From NCBI RefSeq assembly GCF_030295325.1, contig NZ_AP027059.1, positions 806,001 through 870,000 on the forward strand: a stretch of 64,000 bases of DNA, given 5' to 3'. Source of the stretch: Haliovirga abyssi. Its GTDB lineage: Bacteria > Fusobacteriota > Fusobacteriia > Fusobacteriales > Haliovirgaceae. Of the stretch, positions 27,326-35,227 are shown in pieces (the first letter of the stretch is position 1; each line of letters opens with the position of its first letter). Position numbers and translations under genes: made by a program. Below the pieces are notes generated by a model that was given only the letters and a program-made list of their open reading frames with translations, was not told the DNA's origin and did no database searches.

Positions 27326-28960
27326 ATGTTATTAAAAGAAAAAATTAAAAATTTAATAATTGAAGTTTTAAAAAATAAAAAAATAGAGTTAATAGAGTTT
27401 GAAGTAGAAAAACCAAAAGAAGAAAAATTTGGAGATTTTTCTTCAAATATTGCTATGAAATTAGCTAAAATATTGAGAAAATCACCAAGAGATATTGCAA
27501 ATGATTTAAAAGAAGAGTTAGAAAAGAAAGATGAATTTAAAAAGGTAGAAATAGCAGGAGCTGGATTTATAAATTTTTATTTAAAAAATGATATTATTTT
27601 AGGGATATTAGAAGAAGTATTAAAAACAAAAGATGATTTTGGGAAATTGGAAATTGGAGAAAACAAAAAGGTTATGGTTGAATATATAAGTGCTAATCCA
27701 ACAGGACACTTGCATGTGGGGCATGGAAGAGGGGCTGTAGTTGGAGATGTTATTGCAAACAGTTTGATTGCTGCAGGATATGATGTTTTGAAAGAATATT
27801 ATATAAATGATGCAGGTAAGCAAATTGAAAATTTATCTAAATCAGTATATTTAAGATATAAAGAGGTTCTTGGAGAAAAAATAGATTTTTTAGACAATGG
27901 ATATAATGGAGAGTATATTTACGATATAGCAAGAGAAATTAAAGATAAATATTCAGGAGAAAAAAATAAAGAATTTGATAGTGTAAAAGATTTCTTTACT
28001 GAATATTCTTTAGAGTGGTGTTTAAGCTCAATAAAAAAAGATCTGAATGATTTTGGAATAAAGTTTGATAATTGGTTTAGTGAAAAAAGTTTATATGAAG
28101 ATAATAAAGTTTTGGAAACTATGAAAGAACTTGAAGAGAAGAAATTTATATATGAAAAAGATGGAGCTAAATGGTTTAAAACTACAGATTTTGGAGATGA
28201 TAAAGATAGAGTTGTAATTAGAGACAATGGAACTACAACTTATTATGCTTCAGATATTGCTTATCATGAAAATAAAATAAAAAGAGGCTATACAAAGTTA
28301 ATTGACGTTTGGGGAGCAGATCATCATGGATATGTTAAGAGAGTGAAAGCTTCATTAGAGGCTTTGGGATATAGTGAAAATGACTTAGATGTAATATTAG
28401 TTCAAATAGTAAATCTTTATAAAGATGGGCAGCCTTTTGTAATGTCAAAAAGGACAGGGAATTTTATAACTTTAAGAGAATTAATGGAAGAAGTTGGAAA
28501 AGATGCTGCTAGAATATTTTTTATAATGAGAAGCAGTGATAGTCAATTTGATTTTGATTTAGAAGCAGCAAAAGAACAGTCTTCTAGTAATCCAGCATAT
28601 TACATTCAATATGCCCATGCTAGAATATGTTCAATATTAGATAAGGCAAAAATAAATCTTGACAAACCCAGAAATTATAAGCTAGAATTAATAAAAGAAG
28701 ATGAAGAGATAAAACTTATAAAAAAGATGGATGAATTAAAAGAAGTAATAGAATTGGTATCTAGAAATTATGAAGTACATAGACTTGTAAAATATTCACA
28801 AGAATTAGCAGGGCTATTTCATACTTTTTATAATAAACATAAGGTATTAACAGAAGATGAAGAATTAACAGAAGCTAGATTAGCATTACTGTTAGGCGTT
28901 AAAATAACTCTAAAAAACATTCTAACTATAATGGGAGTATCAGCACCAGAAAGAATGTAA
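27326..28960 (+). CDS. argS: Arginine-tRNA ligase
   Basis: This class I synthetase charges tRNA-Arg. The 544-residue protein has the N-terminal Add1 domain (about 1-100, with FGDFSSNIAMKLAK). The HIGH-type motif is G127-HLHVGH-133, and the KMSKS counterpart is VMSKR at 372-376. A helical anticodon-binding domain ends in the usual VSAPERM. A GGAGG precedes the ATG. The next gene starts 24 bases after its stop with no terminator between, so readthrough into the partner-switching genes is possible. Confidence 0.97.
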   Translation: MLLKEKIKNLIIEVLKNKKIELIEFEVEKPKEEKFGDFSSNIAMKLAKILRKSPRDIANDLKEELEKKDEFKKVEIAGAGFINFYLKNDIILGILEEVLKTKDDFGKLEIGENKKVMVEYISANPTGHLHVGHGRGAVVGDVIANSLIAAGYDVLKEYYINDAGKQIENLSKSVYLRYKEVLGEKIDFLDNGYNGEYIYDIAREIKDKYSGEKNKEFDSVKDFFTEYSLEWCLSSIKKDLNDFGIKFDNWFSEKSLYEDNKVLETMKELEEKKFIYEKDGAKWFKTTDFGDDKDRVVIRDNGTTTYYASDIAYHENKIKRGYTKLIDVWGADHHGYVKRVKASLEALGYSENDLDVILVQIVNLYKDGQPFVMSKRTGNFITLRELMEEVGKDAARIFFIMRSSDSQFDFDLEAAKEQSSSNPAYYIQYAHARICSILDKAKINLDKPRNYKLELIKEDEEIKLIKKMDELKEVIELVSRNYEVHRLVKYSQELAGLFHTFYNKHKVLTEDEELTEARLALLLGVKITLKNILTIMGVSAPERM

Positions 28961-28984
28961 ACTAGTTGGTTTTAGGGGGCAAGT

Positions 28985-29407
28985 ATGGAAAAAATATTTG
29001 AACTGAAAATAGCTGCATATTATAAAAATATAAAAATAATAAAAAATTTAACAGAAGCAACATTAGATCTGTTTGAATTTGATTCGAATACAAATTATAT
29101 GTTAAAATTAGCTGTTGCAGAAGCTTCAGCGAATATAATAGAACATGCATATAAAAAAGAAGTAGATAAAGATATAATCTATACTATAGAACAATATGAT
29201 GATAAATTGGTATTTATATTTAGAGATTTTGGAATAAAAACAGACATTAAAGATATAAAAAGTAGGGAATTGGAAGAATATGAAGAGAATGGATTAGGAG
29301 TTTTTCTGATTACCTCAATAATGGATGATGTAAATTATTTTCAGTTAGAAGATGGAACAAGGCTAGAGTTGACAAAATATTTTTCAGGAGATGTAAATAA
29401 TGAATAA
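28985..29407 (+). CDS. RsbW/SpoIIAB-like serine kinase (HATPase_c_2 anti-sigma factor type)
   Basis: Proteins of this type bind ATP, phosphorylate a STAS partner and, in classical systems, sequester a sigma factor. The 140-residue protein carries the GHKL fold: N-box EASANIIEHAY (about residue 50), G1-like FRDFGIKTD (about 80) and G2-like GLGVFLI (about 102). It overlaps the next gene, a STAS protein, by 8 bases, the typical kinase-substrate pairing. No sigma-B or sigma-F type factor lies nearby, so the output may be something other than transcription. Confidence 0.88.
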   Translation: MEKIFELKIAAYYKNIKIIKNLTEATLDLFEFDSNTNYMLKLAVAEASANIIEHAYKKEVDKDIIYTIEQYDDKLVFIFRDFGIKTDIKDIKSRELEEYEENGLGVFLITSIMDDVNYFQLEDGTRLELTKYFSGDVNNE

Positions 29408-29717
29408 TGGTAATAAAATAAAGGTTGAAATAAAAGGAAATAGAGGATATATAATTTTAGATCAAAATATGTCTTCTAGAGAAATACGTGATTTAAGGAA
29501 AGTGTTTGAAGAGCTTGAACAGAAAGATATTATTGATATCTATATTGATATGAATAAAGTTTATCATATAGATAGTTCTGGCATTGGAATTTTTGTTATG
29601 TATTTGAAAAAATTAAAGGAAAAAAATGGTAACTTAAGTTTAATATCTCCAACAGAAGATATTAAAAGAATATTGAAGCTTGTAAATTTAATTTCTTATT
29701 TTGATATAATAGAATGA
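29400..29717 (+). CDS. STAS-domain anti-anti-sigma-type protein
   Basis: This 105-residue single STAS domain is of the SpoIIAA/RsbV class. The phosphorylation loop VYHIDSSGIGIF carries conserved Asp-Ser-Ser around residue 58, and KLVNLISYFDI near the end is also family-typical. AGGAG precedes the ATG, which overlaps the upstream kinase gene. It is the likely substrate of that kinase, with dephosphorylation by one of the two PP2C proteins in this window (19681, 40302) as an inference. Confidence 0.9.
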   Translation: MNNGNKIKVEIKGNRGYIILDQNMSSREIRDLRKVFEELEQKDIIDIYIDMNKVYHIDSSGIGIFVMYLKKLKEKNGNLSLISPTEDIKRILKLVNLISYFDIIE

Positions 29718-29724
29718 TTGACTT

Positions 29725-29758
29725 CCCAAAAGGTATTTAGAAAGCTACCTTTTTGGGG
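29725..29758 (+). other. G/C-edged hairpin between the two STAS genes
   Basis: CCCAAAAGGTA at 29725-29735 pairs with TACCTTTTTGGG at 29746-29757, with one bulged T. There is no T-tract after it, so it is at best an unusual terminator or a processing/stability structure separating the two genes. Confidence 0.5.
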
Positions 29759-29822
29759 TCTAATCATAGAATAGTAAAAAGATATTTTAATTATTTTAGA
29801 TATAGTTTTAGGAGGGATAATT

Positions 29823-30134
29823 ATGCTTGAAAAAGAAATAGTTAATAATAGAGTTATAGTTTCAATTGATATGGATTTTACAATTCAAGAAGCTAGAGAG
29901 TTAAAAAGAGAGATGAAAATATGGGAAGCAGAAGATATTATTAATGTAGTGCTAGATATGTCAAGAGTAAAATATATAGATAGTTCTGCTATTGGAGTGT
30001 TAGTAACTTTGCTTAAATATACAAAGAAACAAAATGGAAGTTTAAAATTATATTCTGTTGGGGATGATGTTATGAGAATATTAAAACTTGTAAATTTAGT
30101 ATCATTTTTTGATATAACAGACAAACTTGAATAG
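29823..30134 (+). CDS. STAS-domain anti-anti-sigma-type protein (second copy)
   Basis: The 103-residue STAS protein is clearly related to the one at 29400. The loop VKYIDSSAIGVLV retains the Asp-Ser-Ser, and DDVMRILKLVNLVSFFDI matches the same C-terminal stretch. GGAGGG precedes the ATG. It is separated from the first STAS gene by a hairpin and precedes cheW-cheA. It may be the STAS protein controlled by this second chemosensory set, but that is inference from position only. Confidence 0.9.
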   Translation: MLEKEIVNNRVIVSIDMDFTIQEARELKREMKIWEAEDIINVVLDMSRVKYIDSSAIGVLVTLLKYTKKQNGSLKLYSVGDDVMRILKLVNLVSFFDITDKLE

Positions 30135-30139
30135 ACCTA

Positions 30140-30219
30140 TTTATTTCTATGCAAACAATAAAATAGTAATGACTATAAAGGGGAGTTGTTCTATTTTATA
30201 ATTTCTATAGAGAAATAAA
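30140..30219 (+). other. Long imperfect hairpin in the leader of the second cheW
   Basis: About 27 bases from 30140 (TTTATTTCTATGC... AATAAAATAG) pair imperfectly with 30191-30219 (CTATTTTATA... AGAAATAAA), leaving a 24-base loop. The right arm ends at the cheW ribosome binding site (AAAGGAGG at 30217-30224). It could act as a translational control element. Confidence 0.45.
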
Positions 30220-30230
30220 GGAGGCAAAAT

Positions 30231-30668
30231 ATGAAAGTAGTATCGTTTGAATTAGGAGAGGAAAAATATGCTGTTCAAGTGAAAGAAATTGGAGAGATAA
30301 TAAGAGTTCCTAAAATTGAAGAAGTTCCTAATGCAGAGGAATACATAGAAGGGGTTATAAATTTAAGGGGAGATATAGTACCAATACTTAATTTTAATGT
30401 AAAATTTAAATTGCCTCAAAAAAAACTGGATGAAGATAGTAATATTCTAATAATCAGAGAAGAAGAACAAAACGTTGGAATACTTGTAGATAAAGTAGAT
30501 GAAGTTATAAATTTAAATGAAAATAAAATTGTAGAGGCACCGGAACTTTCTATAGGAATTCCAAAAGAAAGTTTTATAGGAGTTGTAAATTATTTAGGGA
30601 AATTATTAATTTTATTAGATATAAAAAAGCTTTTATCCATTACAGAAGAAGGTGAAAGAAATGGATGA
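30231..30668 (+). CDS. cheW: CheW-like coupling protein (second chemosensory set)
   Basis: This 145-residue single CheW domain has the core EEKYAVQVKEIGEIIRV near residue 10 and YIEGVINLRGDIVPILNF near 40. It overlaps the following cheA by 8 bases, so the two are translationally coupled and probably act together. It is distinct in sequence from the CheW of the flagellar block, which suggests a separate array. Confidence 0.93.
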   Translation: MKVVSFELGEEKYAVQVKEIGEIIRVPKIEEVPNAEEYIEGVINLRGDIVPILNFNVKFKLPQKKLDEDSNILIIREEEQNVGILVDKVDEVINLNENKIVEAPELSIGIPKESFIGVVNYLGKLLILLDIKKLLSITEEGERNG

Positions 30669-32442
30669 AAATTTTGATATGAGTCAATTTAGAGGGGATT
30701 TTATTGAGGAAGCAAATGAAATCATAGAAAAATTAGATAAAGAACTTTTAGAATTGGAAAAAGCTCCAAAAGATTATGAACTAATAAATTCTATTTTTAG
30801 ATCTATACATACTTTGAAGGGTTCATCTGCTTTTTTAAATTTTACAGTAATGGGAGAATTGGCCCATAAAATGGAGAGCTTGTTAGATAAATTGAGAAAC
30901 AAAGAGATGTTTGTAGATGAAAAGATAATAAATATCTTATTAGAAGGAATAGATAAAATTAAATTAATGATAAATGATATTATGAATAATGGTAATGGGG
31001 AACAAAATATAGATGAAGTATTAAAAAAAATAATTGAATTAACTGAAAAAAAAGTTGTAAAGGAGAATTCAAAAGAAGAAAATATAGAAAGATCAATAGA
31101 TACAAAAATAGATAAAATATTAGAAAATTATAATCAAGAGAATATAGAAGAAATAAAAATTAAAAATTCACAAAAAATAACTTCAATAGAAAAAGAAAAA
31201 AATATAGGCGAAGAAAAAAAGAAAATAGAATCACATTTAATAAGAGTAGATACAAGAAAAATAGATGATATTATGAATTTAGTTGGGGAACTTGTCACTG
31301 GAAGAAATAGGCTTTTACAAATAGGTTCTAAATTTAAATCAGAAGAATTAAATGAAAATTCAAATTTTATTAGTAGATTAACAACTGAATTACAGGGCTC
31401 TGTTATGAAAATGAGAATGATACCGTTAGAGAAAGTTTTTAATAAATTTCCTAGAGTAGTGAGAGATTTATCAAATAAATTAAATAAAAAAGTCGAATTT
31501 GAAGTTTCTGGACAAGATACAGAGCTAGATAGAGTAGTATCTGAAGAGATATATGAACCATTAGTTCATATGATAAGAAATGCTTTGGATCATGGAATTG
31601 AAACTCCAGAAGAAAGAATGGCAAATGGGAAAGTTGCAACAGGACTAATATCTATAAATGCCAAGCAGGAAGATAATTTTGTATTTATAGATATTAAAGA
31701 TGATGGGAAAGGTATAAATTCAGATATTATAAGAAAAAAAGCTTTAGAAAAAGGAATATTAACTCAAAAAAAGATAGATAATATGGGAAAATATGATATT
31801 ATTAATTTAATATTTCATCCTGGATTTTCAACAGCAGAAGAGATAACGGATATATCTGGTCGTGGAGTAGGGATGGATGTTGTAAAAACAAGCATAGGAA
31901 AACTAGGTGGAATTGTAGATGTTATAACTGAAGAGGGAAAAGGGACTACTTTTAGAGTTAGATTACCACTTACATTAGCAATAATGCCTGTATTAATAAT
32001 AGGAATTTCAGATAAAAAATATGCTATACCGCTTAATAATGTAATAGAGACAAGAAGAATTAATAAAAATGAGATACAAACAATATCAGGAGAGCAATTA
32101 ATATTTTTAAGAGAAAAAACTTTAAATATAGTTTATTTAAGTAGTGTATTTAATATTGAAGAATTTGAAAGAGAAGAAGAAAAAATAAATTTAGTTATAA
32201 TTGGTTTTGGTGAAAAAAGAGTGGGATTAGTAATTGATGAAATGTTAGGGAAACAAGAAATTGTAATAAAACCACTTGGAAAATATTTAAATAATGTAAG
32301 TGGAATTAGTGGAACAGCAATTCTTGGAGACGGCAATATAATAATGATTTTAGATTCTAGTTTAATAGTTAATAAAGGCAAATCAAATGTAAAGATGAAA
32401 AAGATAAAATATAAAAATATAAAAAACAATGGGAAGGATTAA
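30661..32442 (+). CDS. cheA: CheA-type histidine kinase lacking a P2 domain
   Basis: This second CheA (593 residues) has an Hpt domain with H50 in RSIHTLKG and then only a roughly 90-residue Lys/Glu/Ile linker, where the other CheA has its regulator-docking P2 domain. P3 (RVDTRKIDDIMNLVGEL, about 195) and P4 (MIRNALDHGIE, DDGKGINS, GRGVGMDVV) follow, then a C-terminal CheW-like P5. I chose the ATG at 30661, six bases after AAGGTGA, over in-frame upstream codons. Its partner regulator is not obvious; the receiver at 37931 is one candidate. Confidence 0.92.
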   Translation: MDENFDMSQFRGDFIEEANEIIEKLDKELLELEKAPKDYELINSIFRSIHTLKGSSAFLNFTVMGELAHKMESLLDKLRNKEMFVDEKIINILLEGIDKIKLMINDIMNNGNGEQNIDEVLKKIIELTEKKVVKENSKEENIERSIDTKIDKILENYNQENIEEIKIKNSQKITSIEKEKNIGEEKKKIESHLIRVDTRKIDDIMNLVGELVTGRNRLLQIGSKFKSEELNENSNFISRLTTELQGSVMKMRMIPLEKVFNKFPRVVRDLSNKLNKKVEFEVSGQDTELDRVVSEEIYEPLVHMIRNALDHGIETPEERMANGKVATGLISINAKQEDNFVFIDIKDDGKGINSDIIRKKALEKGILTQKKIDNMGKYDIINLIFHPGFSTAEEITDISGRGVGMDVVKTSIGKLGGIVDVITEEGKGTTFRVRLPLTLAIMPVLIIGISDKKYAIPLNNVIETRRINKNEIQTISGEQLIFLREKTLNIVYLSSVFNIEEFEREEEKINLVIIGFGEKRVGLVIDEMLGKQEIVIKPLGKYLNNVSGISGTAILGDGNIIMILDSSLIVNKGKSNVKMKKIKYKNIKNNGKD

Positions 32443-32487
32443 ATGTATCGCTTTATATAGAAAAAACATTTAAAATAAAAAATATAC

Positions 32488-32592
32488 TTAGGAACGGCTT
32501 AAAAATAACCTTCCGATTTTGTTTTAAAATACGCAATGGTTTAAGCGTTTTTATAACAAAAAATGAGAAACTTATTTTTTAAACGTTCCTTA
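32488..32592. repeat. Full-length copy of the intergenic inverted-repeat element
   Basis: AGGAACGGCTTAAAAATAA at 32490-32508 is mirrored by the end at 32572-32590 (TTATTTTTTAAACGTTCCT). The pairing continues inward to ACGC/GCGT around a ten-base loop at 32535-32544, giving a 45-bp imperfect hairpin. TTA flanks the GGAACG/CGTTCC ends on both sides and could be a target duplication. It lies between the second cheA and the third cheW. Other copies are at 1, 10022, 51320 and 55815. Confidence 0.8.
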
Positions 32593-32626
32593 AAGAAATA
32601 AAAAAAATATTTAGGAGGGGATAATT

Positions 32627-33100
32627 ATGGCAATAGAGGAGAAGAGTGTAAAAGAATTACAAGTGGTGGTCTTTAAATTAGAAAATAGTTATTATGGTGT
32701 TCATATACTGCAAGTACAAGAAATAATAAAAATGGCGGATATAACAAAATTACCAAATACACCATATTTTATTGAAGGAGTGGTAAATCTTAGAGGGAAA
32801 ATAATACCAGTAATGGACCTTAGAAAAAGATTCGGACTTTCTACAGTAGAGATAACAAGAGAATTTAAAATATTAATATTAAAAACAGAAGAATTAGAAT
32901 TTGGAGTGTTAGTAGATGATATTTCAGAAGTGGAAAAAATTCCTGTAAATATAATTGAAAATCCGCCCAAAATAATTTCTGGAATTAATGGAGAATTTAT
33001 AAATGGGATAGCTAAAACAGAGGGAAGATTGTTAATATTATTAGATATAGAAAAAATATTAAGTGTAGAGGAAAAAGAAGTATTGAAAGATATCGAATAA
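32627..33100 (+). CDS. cheW: CheW-like coupling protein (third copy)
   Basis: This 157-residue CheW domain has ENSYYGVHILQVQEIIKM near residue 19, YFIEGVVNLRGKIIPVMDLR near 45, and FGVLVDDISEV near 88. It has its own GGAGGGG and is bounded by the inverted-repeat element upstream and a strong terminator downstream, so it may be a separate transcription unit. It is the third CheW in the window and would give CheA2 an alternative adaptor. Confidence 0.93.
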   Translation: MAIEEKSVKELQVVVFKLENSYYGVHILQVQEIIKMADITKLPNTPYFIEGVVNLRGKIIPVMDLRKRFGLSTVEITREFKILILKTEELEFGVLVDDISEVEKIPVNIIENPPKIISGINGEFINGIAKTEGRLLILLDIEKILSVEEKEVLKDIE

Positions 33101-33123
33101 AAGGCGGATTTCCGCCTTTTATT
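33099..33123 (+). terminator. Rho-independent terminator after the third cheW
   Basis: AAAAGGCGG at 33099-33107 pairs with CCGCCTTTT at 33112-33120 around an ATTT loop, followed by ATTT. The first A bases overlap the cheW stop codon. Confidence 0.85.
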
Positions 33124-33143
33124 TAGAATTAAGGGGAAAACAA

Positions 33144-33596
33144 ATGAAAAAAATCATATTAATTATTAGTTATATATATTTTTTTAATATTTTATATTCT
33201 CAGGAATTAAAATTAAAAAATTATAATATGCAGTTAAAAAATATATTAAAAATAAAATCATTGAATGAGATAAGTAACGGAGAAGAAATAAATGAAAATA
33301 TAAAAAAAACCTTAAATTTAAAAGTAACAAACTCAGAGATGATAGATTATTATAAAAATATTTTTAATAAAAATAAGCTGTTAATGTCTACATATGAGTA
33401 TTATAGATACTATTACAAATACTATGAAAAAGGAATTATTTTAATTCAAAATTATAAAAATAAAATTTTAATATTAAGAGGTTTAGATATAAAAGTTGAA
33501 GGAATTTTAAAAGGAAAAATTAATTATAGTATGGCATATAGATTTAAAATTTATTTTGATCTAGAAAAAATTATAAAAGGTGAGTTGAGATGGTAA
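33144..33596 (+). CDS. Predicted secreted protein of unknown function
   Basis: The 150-residue product starts with a short basic/hydrophobic segment (MKKIILIISYIYFFNILYSQ) that looks like a signal peptide cleaved near residue 19. The mature part is Lys-, Asn- and Tyr-rich, with a cluster of tyrosines (YEYYRYYYKYYEK, about 83-95). No family is recognised. It overlaps the following kinase gene by 7 bases, so it may supply an extracytoplasmic part of that signalling module. Confidence 0.65.
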   Translation: MKKIILIISYIYFFNILYSQELKLKNYNMQLKNILKIKSLNEISNGEEINENIKKTLNLKVTNSEMIDYYKNIFNKNKLLMSTYEYYRYYYKYYEKGIILIQNYKNKILILRGLDIKVEGILKGKINYSMAYRFKIYFDLEKIIKGELRW

Positions 33597-34912
33597 ATTA
33601 TATTTTTTTGGGAATAATAATAGTGTTAGTGATTTTATTAATAAAAGAGAGAGAAAAATCAAAAAAAGATATTAAAAAATTAATTATGAATATTAATGAG
33701 AATTTGGAAAAGATAAGTTATAAAATATATTTAAAAGTGAATGAAGAAGAAATTACAAATATGGATATAAAAACATTGGATAAAATTAAAAAAAGTGATA
33801 ATGGAATACATGAGTTAAATGATGAATTTAAATTTATGAAGAAAGATAATATAGCGTACTTAAAAAGCAAGTTGTTATTAAATGAAATAAAAGAAATAAC
33901 TGAAAATTTAAATTTAAAAGAAAAAGAGTTAGATTTAACTCGTGAAAAAGAATATTATTACTACAAGGATTTTTCAAAAAAATTGACCTATCTATTAAGT
34001 GAAATAGATAATCTTCCTATTTATGAAAATTTAAACTATTTTAATCCTGTAATATTAGGAATAAAAATATTGAAATATAAAATATTTTATTTAATAGATA
34101 TTTTTAAAAATAGAGGGGATATAAGTATTAGAAAATATGAAATGATAAAAATGCAAGATTTTATTGAAATAATATCAGAAGAACTTGATTTTAATTTAAA
34201 TGTAATTACTTCTAATGATAATATATTAAAATTAAAATTATATTTTGAAGTTGATAAAATAAAAAATTTAATTAAATTATTTTTTTATTCTATATTAAAG
34301 GAGTTTAAAATAAAAAAGGAGCTTAATTTAAAAATATGTTTAGAAGAAGATAAATTGATATTTGAATATGAATTAGGAAAAAATAATTTTAATATAGAAG
34401 ATATAATAGATGAAAGTTTTATAAATTTATCAGAAATGAATGAAATGACTATTAATGTAAGTATAAAAAATGGAAATATAATTATATCGGATGATATTCG
34501 AAAAATAAAAGCAGATGATGCAATAGTAAAGAGTATAACGGTAAATTCTACATCAGAAGAGATTAGAAATGTGATGCAAACAATAATGTATGACGTTAAT
34601 AGGGAAATAATATCTAATGAAAAAATCGCAGATATAAATTTAGTTGTTGATGAAATTTTACAAAATGCATTAGAACATGGGAACAAATATGAATTAGAAA
34701 AAAAGATAGTGGTGACTTATACTATTAATAATAGTGACTTTATAATAGAGGTATTAGATGAGGGCGATGGATTTGAATATGATGAAAAAAAAGGTATGGA
34801 TATATTAGGGGAAAGAGGAAGAGGAATATTTTTAATAAAACAACTTTCAAAAAAAATAGAGTATTCTGAAAATGGAAGGAAAATAAAAGTTGTTATTGAA
34901 AAAGAGGTGTAA
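33590..34912 (+). CDS. Membrane-anchored HATPase_c_2 protein (anti-sigma/serine kinase type)
   Basis: The 440-residue protein has one N-terminal membrane helix (about 4-20), a long helical middle with no recognised fold (about 20-330), and a C-terminal RsbW-like ATP-binding domain. In that domain the N-box is LVVDEILQNALEHGNKYE (about 352-369), G1-like is LDEGDGFEYD and G2-like is ERGRGIFLIKQLS. It overlaps the secreted-protein gene and is followed 3 bases later by a STAS gene, its probable substrate. The membrane anchor is unusual for this small-kinase family. Confidence 0.82.
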   Translation: MVNYIFLGIIIVLVILLIKEREKSKKDIKKLIMNINENLEKISYKIYLKVNEEEITNMDIKTLDKIKKSDNGIHELNDEFKFMKKDNIAYLKSKLLLNEIKEITENLNLKEKELDLTREKEYYYYKDFSKKLTYLLSEIDNLPIYENLNYFNPVILGIKILKYKIFYLIDIFKNRGDISIRKYEMIKMQDFIEIISEELDFNLNVITSNDNILKLKLYFEVDKIKNLIKLFFYSILKEFKIKKELNLKICLEEDKLIFEYELGKNNFNIEDIIDESFINLSEMNEMTINVSIKNGNIIISDDIRKIKADDAIVKSITVNSTSEEIRNVMQTIMYDVNREIISNEKIADINLVVDEILQNALEHGNKYELEKKIVVTYTINNSDFIIEVLDEGDGFEYDEKKGMDILGERGRGIFLIKQLSKKIEYSENGRKIKVVIEKEV

Positions 34913-34915
34913 AAT

Positions 34916-35227
34916 ATGTTAATAAAAAAAGAAAAAATAGAAGAAAATTTAATAATAAGATTTATAGGAAAATTATCACAAGAAGAAGTTGACAAAATTT
35001 CTGGGAGATTAATTTATGATATAGGTGAAGATAATAGTAAGAATGTTATTATTGATTTTTCAGGCTTAGAATATATTAGTAGTTTAGGAATTGCTATGCT
35101 TATAAAATTATATAAATTTACAAAAGATGAAGAAAAAAAAATGATTATATATAATCCATCTAAAGAAGTTTTGAAAATATTAAATTTAACTAGAATAGAG
35201 AAAATAATAAAAATAGAGGTGAATTAA
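34916..35227 (+). CDS. STAS-domain protein (third copy), altered phosphorylation loop
   Basis: The 103-residue STAS domain has the usual VIIDFSGLEYISSLGIAML stretch. Where the other two copies read Asp-Ser-Ser, this one reads Ile-Ser-Ser, so the acidic residue next to the phospho-acceptor is missing. Sequence end: LKILNLTRIEKIIKI. It lies three bases after the membrane kinase gene and directly before rapZ. Its phosphorylation may be weaker or differently controlled; that is inference. Confidence 0.85.
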   Translation: MLIKKEKIEENLIIRFIGKLSQEEVDKISGRLIYDIGEDNSKNVIIDFSGLEYISSLGIAMLIKLYKFTKDEEKKMIIYNPSKEVLKILNLTRIEKIIKIEVN

